This document shows, piece by piece, positions 7,221 through 13,419 of a stretch of DNA of 40,741 nucleotides. Each line of letters opens with the position of its first letter. Position 1 is the first letter of the stretch. The notes under the pieces were generated by a model. It had not been told where the DNA came from and searched no databases. It saw only the letters and a list, made by a program, of their open reading frames with translations. A program made the translations under genes and the position numbers. The stretch covers positions 1 to 40,741 of the forward strand of contig NZ_JADEWV010000039.1 in assembly GCF_015207455.1 (NCBI RefSeq), written 5' to 3'. The DNA is from Microcoleus sp. LEGE 07076. Lineage in GTDB: Bacteria > Cyanobacteriota > Cyanobacteriia > Cyanobacteriales > Microcoleaceae.

Positions 7221-8270
7221 CTAATCGTCGATCGCCCTTAACAACACCTCCGCGCCAAACCGCACCGGATCGGTACAAAGCAATCCCGTTTCCGCTTGAA
7301 CTTCAGCTATTGCTAACAGCGCATCTGCCTCATTTAAGTGGTGAGTATTAAGAGCGATCGCACACACTTTTGTCCCAACAAAAGCACCCGCAGCAGCAGC
7401 CACCATTTCGTACAATTCAACCACTTTCAACAAACTAGGAATCGATACGTGAGGGTGATTGCGAATGTGAGTTTGTCCGGCTCGGTGGGCTAAAATTAAG
7501 TGACTTGGCTGCGCGCCCCGCAACAGCGGCAGAGTCGCCGTCGAACCCGGATGCAATAGCGAACCTTGCCCTTCTACGTGCAGAATATCGCATTCAGTAC
7601 CCAGTTTAATCACCGCTTGTTCGATCGCACCAGCAGCAAAATCCACTCGCACAGCATCCAAAGCAATGCCTTCATTTCCAATCATTAAACCCGTTTGTCC
7701 GGTTGCTAAAAATCTCGAACGCAAACCCCGCTGCAAACAAGTGCGATTGAGTTCCAAACTGGTTGACATTTTGCCAATGCTCATATCTGTACCGACAGTT
7801 AACACGCGGCGACAGCTTAATTTAGCAGCGGCCGCAGAGGCGATCGCCCCAACAGACTTCGGTTCCTGACGCACATCCCAAATCCATTGATTTTCGGTTA
7901 ACGGAACCGTTATCAAAGGTGCAAGTTTCGCGTGCAAACCGTTGACAACCGACAAACCTGCTGCTACCGCTTGATTAATTTCTGGCAGCCATTCAGCCGG
8001 CAAAACACCGCCGGATGGAGCAATACCAATTAGCAGAATATCCGGCGAAAATTGCAGCGCTTCTGCAACAGAAGCAACTATGGGGACTTGTTGGGGAATG
8101 CCAGTTAATTCAGATAAAGATTGTCCCGAACATTGGCGGTCAATTACTGCTACAATTTGTGCTTCGCTGTAGCGCAAAAATGCTAAACCAGTTTTGCCGG
8201 AAGTACCGAGAATTCCCTCGTGCAACAAGATAGCAACTTTGCCATTTTTGATGGGATAGTTTTTAGTCAT
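7221..8270 (-). CDS. dgcN: DUF1611 protein, DgcN-like D-glutamate N-acetyltransferase
   Basis: A 349-residue DUF1611 protein. The N-terminal Rossmann-like domain carries LGTSGKTGLAFLRYS (about 22-36). The C-terminal P-loop-like domain has VGTDMSIGKMSTSLEL (about 159-174), followed by ATGQTGLMIGNEGIALD and the EGQGSLLHPG motif. In marine proteobacteria DgcN acetylates D-glutamate and its partner DgcA, an enolase-superfamily racemase, converts N-acetyl-D-Glu to the L form. A DgcA-type gene lies on the same strand at 9665-10735, supporting this assignment, although an Uma2 gene now separates the two. Older annotations call this an NAD-dependent epimerase/dehydratase family protein. Confidence 0.8.
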   Translation of the reverse strand: MTKNYPIKNGKVAILLHEGILGTSGKTGLAFLRYSEAQIVAVIDRQCSGQSLSELTGIPQQVPIVASVAEALQFSPDILLIGIAPSGGVLPAEWLPEINQAVAAGLSVVNGLHAKLAPLITVPLTENQWIWDVRQEPKSVGAIASAAAAKLSCRRVLTVGTDMSIGKMSTSLELNRTCLQRGLRSRFLATGQTGLMIGNEGIALDAVRVDFAAGAIEQAVIKLGTECDILHVEGQGSLLHPGSTATLPLLRGAQPSHLILAHRAGQTHIRNHPHVSIPSLLKVVELYEMVAAAAGAFVGTKVCAIALNTHHLNEADALLAIAEVQAETGLLCTDPVRFGAEVLLRAIDD

Positions 8271-8377
8271 TGGTTCACTTTTGAAATTTACGATTGGAGA
8301 TTTTAGATTATAGCCAAAATCTCAAATCAATTGAGTATTAGATCGTGTTGGATCGAGATAATACAAATAAATCGTTT

Positions 8378-8583
8378 GTAGTGAGGACTTTAGTCCTCAA
8401 ATTTATAAGGACTAAAGCAGGGCTGTTTCATTCTCAAGAAAACGATGATTTTGTAGGGGTAGTGCCCCGTGCCTACCCTCCCCATTCACGATTTTGTAGT
8501 TGTTTCAGACATAGGGGCAGCCACGGGGGGCGGCACCTACAAGAGAATGAAACAGCCCTGGGACTTTAATCCTGATTACAAAC
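8378..8583. repeat. Dispersed palindrome (TTTGTAGTGAGGACTTTAG family) split by a MITE
   Basis: The left arm, TTTGTAGTGAGGACTTTAG, pairs imperfectly with the right arm, GGGACTTTAATCCTGATTAC. A related left arm recurs at about 23967. Element B (8418-8560) sits inside this palindrome, so this is the older host repeat. Confidence 0.6.
8418..8560. mobile_element. Candidate miniature inverted-repeat element B
   Basis: The perfect 18-bp terminal inverted repeat CAGGGCTGTTTCATTCTC (8418-8435, complement 8543-8560) bounds a 143-bp non-coding element. No convincing target-site duplication is visible: flanks GGACTAAAG and GGACTTTAA agree in only 6 of 9 positions and belong to the host palindrome. Confidence 0.75.
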
Positions 8584-8633
8584 ACTTTTTATTTCGGTAA
8601 TTGAGCCGACATCATATTAAATCCGATTGGGGA

Positions 8634-9443
8634 TTACTGGTTTAAAGCATTCGGATCTTCTCCCAACTCTCGCAATCTGGCCTCTAGTCGCGAGGCTCGC
8701 TGGCGTTGCTGTTCTGCTTGCTGTTGAGCAGCTTCGACTTGCTGTTGAGCAGCTTCGACTTGCTGTTGAGCAGCTTCGACTTGCTGTTGAGCAGCTTCTT
8801 CCGGTAACAGAATTAGATTGCCCGATTCGTCGAAAAAACGCACCCAAGTTGCTGTTTCTCGATCGACAATTCCGTCCCAAGTCCCCAACCAAAAGCCCAA
8901 ACTTTGACTCCACAGCCAGCCATGCTCGTTGGGGACTAACGGTTGATAGCGTTGATTGTTATCTAAATGCCATCCCTGCAAAGAATTCGGATCGAAAGGA
9001 TCGAAAACAAAGTAATCTGGAGTTCTAAAAACCTGCTCGTAAATATCCTTTTTTTTGCCTGTATCCTGATTAGCCGTTGATGGTGAAAGCAGTTCCACAA
9101 TGATATCCGGGTAACGTCCGTTTTCTTCCCAAACTACCCAGCCTTGTCGGGAAGTATTGCCGTCAACACCCAACACAGCGAAAAAATCCGGGCCTCGATA
9201 ATCCCGATTGCGAATCTGTTGGGCACTGAAGTAGATAAACATATTGCCACCGACAAAAAAATCGTTCCGGTTAGCTAAACCTTGTTCTGCCGAACGGATT
9301 AAAATAGTCATTGCTATGCGGTGGCGGTTGCTTTCCATTTCTGCACCATCATCAAAAATTAAATCAGTGGGCGGCTTGTGTGCTTCATAGAAAAGCTCTG
9401 CTTCTATATGAAGTTGCTCTGCAATTGATTCTACTGCCATCAT
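8634..9443 (-). CDS. Uma2-family (DUF820) PD-(D/E)XK protein with Gln-rich tail
   Basis: 269 residues if started at the ATG at 9443, which follows TGGAGATAGT. The open frame continues 42 codons upstream without a ribosome-binding site or family similarity. The Uma2 core has GPDFFAVLGVD, then RYPDIIVELLSPST and a Lys-rich stretch (TGKKKDIY), giving the D...E...K arrangement of this nuclease-like superfamily, and PDYFVFDP. The tail contains repeated AAQQQVE heptads encoded by a 21-bp tandem repeat, forming a short coiled coil before RLEARLRELGEDP, a typical ending of these proteins. Uma2 genes occur in tens of copies in cyanobacteria with unknown function. It interrupts the dgcN-dgcA pair. Confidence 0.85.
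   Translation of the reverse strand: MMAVESIAEQLHIEAELFYEAHKPPTDLIFDDGAEMESNRHRIAMTILIRSAEQGLANRNDFFVGGNMFIYFSAQQIRNRDYRGPDFFAVLGVDGNTSRQGWVVWEENGRYPDIIVELLSPSTANQDTGKKKDIYEQVFRTPDYFVFDPFDPNSLQGWHLDNNQRYQPLVPNEHGWLWSQSLGFWLGTWDGIVDRETATWVRFFDESGNLILLPEEAAQQQVEAAQQQVEAAQQQVEAAQQQAEQQRQRASRLEARLRELGEDPNALNQ
8720..8798. repeat. 21-bp tandem repeat in the Uma2 gene
   Basis: Three identical 21-bp units (8720-8740, 8741-8761, 8762-8782) and a partial fourth, in frame, encode the repeated heptad AAQQQVE. Because the unit is a multiple of three, copy number can vary without a frameshift, changing coiled-coil length. Confidence 0.85.
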
Positions 9444-9664
9444 ACTATCTCCAGATTTATTTTGAGCGAAATTCATGGTTTTAAAACCCCCGTTTTTAGG
9501 TTGAATATTTTTAGGGTTGACTGTAAATCCCCATCCTGAAAACCTCGCACTTCCTCTATCAACTGTCAACTGTAAGTAATGTGCGTCGCTGTGCGATGGT
9601 CGATTTTTATTTGTGATGGTTGGTGGCGAGGCACCCTACAACTGTCAACTGTTTAACGATACTT

Positions 9665-10735
9665 CTATTCTACAAGGTCAATTGGCTGCACTCCCAATCC
9701 CGATCGCCCGTTTGGCATCAAACACCCATTTTCGATGCTTGCACCCGTAAAAGGATCGTCAATTAAATTCAAGTGACTGTCCAAATCCAAGTAATCAGCG
9801 AGGGGCGAAAGTTGGGCTGCTGCTGTATTTGCGATCGCACTATCGGAATAGCACCCGAACATCACTTGCAAACCACAAGCTTTTGCTGTGTGAATCATCC
9901 GCATTGCTTCAGTTAATCCGCCTGACTTCATCATTTTGATATTGATGCCATGTACGCAGGGCGCTAACTTGGGAATATCGGAACTATTAAAGCAACTTTC
10001 ATCAGCAAAAATTGGCAGCGGCGATTGACGGTACAGTTCCGAGAATTCAGCCAAATCTGCGACTGGTGACAGCGGTTGTTCGACATAATTTATGTTATAT
10101 TTTTCCAGCCAGCTACACATTTCTACTGCTTCTTTCAAATTCCAGCCACCGTTAGCATCTACACTGATTTGAATGTTAGCCTGCGCTTCCTCCAGGACTG
10201 CTATTAGCATAGCTTTATCGGCTTCAATTCCTTCAGGATTGCCCAACTTAACTTTGACAGCGCGGTATTTGATATTTTCGGGATCTTTGCCAAACCAATC
10301 GCGAACTCTTTCCCTCGCACTCGTCGGCGAATTTATGCCGATGGTGACGGATGTGGGGACAATGCGCGATCGATCTAATCCCCACATTTTCCACAGCGGC
10401 AAGTCTGCTTTTTTGCCCAGCCAGTCGTGCATTGCCATGTCGATGCCGGCGCGGGCGGCCGAGGGTAACTCGACTTCTGTGAATAGTTGTTCAATTTTTT
10501 GGCGATCGCACGGACTAAACTTTTCTAGTAGCGGTGCAACTTCCTGCAAAGCTGCTAGCAGAGTTTCGGTAGTTTGGGGCTTAGAACCTGTGGAAAATGG
10601 CGAAGCTTCTCCCCAGCCTTCGATGCCTTCGTGTTCGATTTTTACCCATAAATTAGTAGTTTGGGCTGTTGTACCGCGGCTGATCGTAAGCGCAAACCGC
10701 TTGCGGACAGTGAAGGTGTGAATTTTAAGCTGCAT
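9665..10735 (-). CDS. dgcA: Enolase-superfamily dipeptide epimerase / N-acetyl-D-Glu racemase
   Basis: A 356-residue muconate lactonizing-type enolase-superfamily enzyme. The lid domain has GWGEASPF. The barrel has the base KVKLG (about 165-169), metal ligands in SVDANGGW, YVEQPL and FADESC, the opposite base in INIKMMKSGG, and DLDSHLNLIDDPF near the end. This is the L-Ala-D/L-Glu epimerase subgroup, which also contains DgcA, the N-acetyl-D-glutamate racemase acting after DgcN. A DUF1611 gene lies downstream on the same strand, so the D-glutamate (murein amino acid) catabolic role is the better reading; dipeptide epimerisation remains possible. It is divergent from the NADAR gene. Confidence 0.85.
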   Translation of the reverse strand: MQLKIHTFTVRKRFALTISRGTTAQTTNLWVKIEHEGIEGWGEASPFSTGSKPQTTETLLAALQEVAPLLEKFSPCDRQKIEQLFTEVELPSAARAGIDMAMHDWLGKKADLPLWKMWGLDRSRIVPTSVTIGINSPTSARERVRDWFGKDPENIKYRAVKVKLGNPEGIEADKAMLIAVLEEAQANIQISVDANGGWNLKEAVEMCSWLEKYNINYVEQPLSPVADLAEFSELYRQSPLPIFADESCFNSSDIPKLAPCVHGINIKMMKSGGLTEAMRMIHTAKACGLQVMFGCYSDSAIANTAAAQLSPLADYLDLDSHLNLIDDPFTGASIENGCLMPNGRSGLGVQPIDLVE

Positions 10736-10881
10736 AATTAATTATAAGTAGTGGATGGCAGGTAAAAGACTTTTACTATTTTACTAAAAATTTGTAACAA
10801 ACCCAATTGCCACTTGTTGATTGTGGCATAATTATAGGTAGTATAATATCCGCCCTAAATCATAAAATATCAAAAGATATT

Positions 10882-11322
10882 ATGACAATTTACTTTTACA
10901 GCACTCGCGGCGAATACGGCAGTTTCTCTAACTTTTCCCGTCACGGATTCGAGTTAGACGGAGAATACTGGCCGACTACCGAACATTATTTTCAAGCACA
11001 AAAGTTTCTCGAAACGGAACACTGCGACCAAATTCGCCAAGCAAAAACGCCGAAAGATGCAGCAGAAATGGGGCGCGATCGCTCTCGCCCTCTCCGCAAA
11101 GATTGGGAACAAGTCAAAGACGATATCATGCGAAAAGCTGTACTCTGCAAATTTGAAACTCATGCCGATATCCGCGAAATTTTACTCGCTACCGGGGATG
11201 AAGAAATAGTCGAAAATGCACCGGGAGATTATTATTGGGGTTGCGGGAAAGATGGCAGCGGCAAAAATATGTTGGGACACATTTTAATGGAAGTTAGGGA
11301 TATTTTGTGTAGGTTGGGTTGA
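10882..11322 (+). CDS. NADAR-family (YbiA-like) ADP-ribose/N-glycosidase fold protein
   Basis: 146 residues from the ATG at 10882 (MTIYFYSTRGEYG); the frame continues upstream, but homology begins here. NADAR signatures are present: GSFSNFS, the WPTTEHYFQAQKF helix, AAEMGRDRSRPLR, and the C-terminal YYWGCGKDGSGKNMLGHILM. Relatives hydrolyse N-glycosidic bonds: plant/bacterial COG3236 proteins act on a riboflavin pathway intermediate, and NADAR proteins paired with DarT1 remove ADP-ribose from guanine in DNA. No DarT-like gene is adjacent, so the housekeeping or orphan role is undecided. It stands alone between divergent dgcA and a hairpin at 11409. Confidence 0.85.
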   Translation: MTIYFYSTRGEYGSFSNFSRHGFELDGEYWPTTEHYFQAQKFLETEHCDQIRQAKTPKDAAEMGRDRSRPLRKDWEQVKDDIMRKAVLCKFETHADIREILLATGDEEIVENAPGDYYWGCGKDGSGKNMLGHILMEVRDILCRLG

Positions 11323-11408
11323 AGAATGAAAACCAACTTCGGGCCTGTTGAAAGTTGGGTAACGCTGCGCTCAACCAAACCTACGAATAATCCGATCGCA
11401 CAATAAAA

Positions 11409-11434
11409 CAGGACTTATTTTATAGTAAGTCCTG
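11409..11434. terminator. Hairpin downstream of the NADAR gene
   Basis: CAGGACTTA (11409-11417) pairs perfectly with TAAGTCCTG (11426-11434) across an 8-base AT loop. There is no strong T tract after it. A possible terminator for the NADAR gene. Confidence 0.45.
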
Positions 11435-11492
11435 GGAAGCTGCTAAGTGAGCATTTTCTCAATTTTGTTAAACACTGAACTCAAAAACCTAC

Positions 11493-11522
11493 TTGACAAA
11501 CTGTCCAATTCTGTGCCAATCT
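11493..11522 (+). promoter_or_regulatory. Candidate sigma70-type promoter for an sRNA
   Basis: A consensus -35 TTGACA (11493-11498), an 18-bp spacer and a weak -10 CAATCT (11517-11522). It lies just upstream of a double-hairpin sequence with a T-rich end. Confidence 0.4.
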
Positions 11523-11529
11523 CCTCAGA

Positions 11530-11614
11530 CTGTTCTAGTAGAGGGTTTAGCCTCTCCTCGGAGACTGCAAAGCAGGGGAAACGGTAAAAACCCTGCACCA
11601 CTTGTTTTTGTTTT
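11530..11614 (+). ncRNA. Candidate small RNA with two hairpins and U-rich terminator
   Basis: Hairpin 1 is AGAGG(GTTTAG)CCTCT at 11540-11555. Hairpin 2 is GCAGGG/CCCTGC at 11572-11596 with GGAAACGG in its loop region, followed by CTTGTTTTTGTTTT (11601-11614) as a terminator-like tail. Together with the promoter-like element this gives a ~85-nt transcript. The exposed GGAAAC motif recalls the cyanobacterial Yfr2-type sRNA family, but I cannot confirm membership without a covariance model. No protein-coding frame explains the region. Confidence 0.4.
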
Positions 11615-11821
11615 AACCACTAAGGTCAACTGGAATTAACTTTTATCGTCCTAATTACAGCATTGTTCGCCAGTCGCTTTCCTGACACCGTTCTCCTAAG
11701 GTTGGCGATTCACAGGTAAAACAGCAAAACACCTGTTCTGGTTAACATTTGTTTGTTATTAATGCTGCATTTTTCTATTGTGTGCGATTTTGAGAGAATG
11801 TGAGCTGTTGTACAGAATTCT

Positions 11822-12541
11822 TTACATTTTTTGGATTTGTTTTGGCACACTCGTATCGATTTGTCGCAATCGCTGTTGAATGCGGTTGAATTCTTTTTCT
11901 TCTTCTGGGAGCAAGGTATTCTCGATCGGCGATCGCATATCCCACTGCAATTCTGACAATAACAGCAAACAACCGGCCATAATTATGCCTGTGGTTAGAT
12001 ATTGCCAAGGAGCAACAAAAGTTAATAGAGGAATGCTGAATAAGTGAGTTAGTCCGATCGCGATAAAAGTGCGCGATCGCAAACCCAAACCAGTCAACAC
12101 ATACCCGACCGCGCTTAAACCCAACCACAAATCGCACAGGTGCAGCAGCAAACTTCCCCAACCGGTAAAAATGCTGTAATCAGTGATTGCCAAACCAGCG
12201 ATCGTCAAAATCGCCCAAGAGTAAAGAATCCAGCTAACTCGCTCGACTCTTACCCAAAACAAAGTCAAAACCGCCATGATCGCAGTGCCAATTAGAGTCA
12301 AAGTTGACCACATAATCGCCTGAAAGCTCCAACTGATCGGAAAAAACTGAGCCGTAAAAAAAATCCCTCCCGTCACCAAAGCCCAAAGCAGAAAAGTTTG
12401 GTCAATGCGGGTATAAAATCCTGAGAAAAGAGTAATATTTCCGACTTGCCAGCGGAGGCGCAACAGGCCTGCGAGGTCTTGTACGTCGAGATGTTGTTGT
12501 TTGCAGCGGATTAGAGGTTCACAGGGGTTGAAGAAGGTCAT
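11822..12541 (-). CDS. Conserved polytopic membrane protein
   Basis: A 239-residue integral membrane protein with about six hydrophobic segments (around residues 50-65, 72-95, 102-120, 126-150, 155-170 and 178-198). The cytosolic-looking N-terminus (NPCEPLIRCKQQHLDVQDL) contains a conserved 'CEPLIRC' and precedes the first helix; the C-terminus is charged and helical (EEEKEFNRIQQRLRQID). No catalytic motif is visible. Proteins of this size and layout are widespread, uncharacterised cyanobacterial membrane proteins. It stands alone. Confidence 0.75.
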   Translation of the reverse strand: MTFFNPCEPLIRCKQQHLDVQDLAGLLRLRWQVGNITLFSGFYTRIDQTFLLWALVTGGIFFTAQFFPISWSFQAIMWSTLTLIGTAIMAVLTLFWVRVERVSWILYSWAILTIAGLAITDYSIFTGWGSLLLHLCDLWLGLSAVGYVLTGLGLRSRTFIAIGLTHLFSIPLLTFVAPWQYLTTGIIMAGCLLLLSELQWDMRSPIENTLLPEEEKEFNRIQQRLRQIDTSVPKQIQKM

Positions 12542-12766
12542 TCGGTGTGAGGGCGAATATTCAGTTTTCCGTATTTTAACAAAACTTCACCCATATTTTT
12601 TACATTTTTTCTCATTTTTTCTGGTTCCCAAACTCTGTCTGAGGATATATATCTGTCCGCTCTGCCTTCTGTGGTACTGATTTTGCGTAGCTCCAATATA
12701 CGTCAAATTTAAATTACAAAAAAAATAACGTATAGCCTTTCGAGCGTAACATCAGGTGCTCTCCTA

Positions 12767-12800
12767 GGCATAGGCTAGGAGTGGGCATAGGCTAGGAGTG
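12767..12800. repeat. 17-bp tandem duplication
   Basis: GGCATAGGCTAGGAGTG is present twice back to back (12767-12783 and 12784-12800), directly after CTCCTA, which is complementary to part of each copy and can fold with either one. Confidence 0.7.
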
Positions 12801-12915
12801 GAAGTATCCCGGATACCTCACAACGCGATCGAACCGCTATATATATGACAATATAATTAACCACAAAAAAATGAAAGCAAATCCAGGGGGCGAAATTGCC
12901 CCAGCAGAAGTCATG

Positions 12916-13143
12916 GGTACCGACCAGCTAATTTCTGATTTGTAGGAGATTTTAGAGCAGCAAAGTGTTATTTTGAGTGCAGAGTGCCGGATGGGTAAAA
13001 CCTCGGTAATTAAGAAAATGCGATCGCCAGCTAGCTCAGACAAATTACAGATTTATCGCGCCTGATAAAATATTCGATCGTCCTGAGAGTTTTCCCTGGA
13101 CAGTATTTAAAGATGTCGAAGAGTATTTAAGCCAGCCGTTTTA
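12916..13143 (+). pseudogene. Remnant of a P-loop ATPase gene
   Basis: One frame reads GTDQLISDL, a stop, then EILEQQSVILSAECRMGKTS (Walker A-like RMGKTS) until TGA at 13063-13065. A shifted frame then continues with SFPWTVFKDVEEYLSQPF and a stop. The order matches the N-terminal part of a cyanobacterial ATP-binding protein family in which an 'SAERRMGKTSVIKKM' P-loop is followed by a 'DVEEYLS' segment. Several stops, a frameshift and loss of the rest show it is a decayed fragment. Confidence 0.65.
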
Positions 13144-13177
13144 ATCGCAGTTTAAGCAATACTTGGCAAGGAATAAG

Positions 13178-13258
13178 CTGTTGCGGGATTTAAATTTTGG
13201 TCGCAATGTTTTGACAGTGCAGGAAGCTGGAAATGGTGGACTGGGGATTCCTGATTGA
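13178..13258 (+). pseudogene. Remnant of a DUF5615 PIN-like toxin gene
   Basis: The frame LLRDLNFGRNVLTVQEAGNGGLGIPD-stop (given in parts: LLRDLNFGRNVLTVQ, then EAGNGGLGIPD) matches residues about 18-42 of the DUF5615 protein at 16573, LLRALGHDVLTVQQARNANLGIPD in register. The C-terminal two thirds are missing; the stop at 13256-13258 falls where the dispersed repeat at 13259 begins. Confidence 0.65.
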
Positions 13259-13350
13259 CTCCGACAAAGAAACCAGGTTTTTCGCTTAATCTATTAACAA
13301 CTACGAAACATTTTCGTAAAAAACCCGGTTTCTGGGCCTCATGCGTAAGT
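13259..13350. repeat. Dispersed palindromic repeat R1, copy 1
   Basis: Arms AGAAACCAGGTTTTT and AAAAAACCCGGTTTCT enclose a CGAAA-rich centre, ending at TGCGTAAG. Related copies are at 28561-28656 and 30131-30225 in the opposite orientation. This copy lacks the outer TGCGTAA at its left end, so it abuts the DUF5615 remnant. Confidence 0.8.
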
Positions 13351-13419
13351 TTTTAGAATTAAATTTCCCATTTATCCCAATATTAGGTAAAATCATTTGG
13401 GTGTCTGAGGATAAACTAT

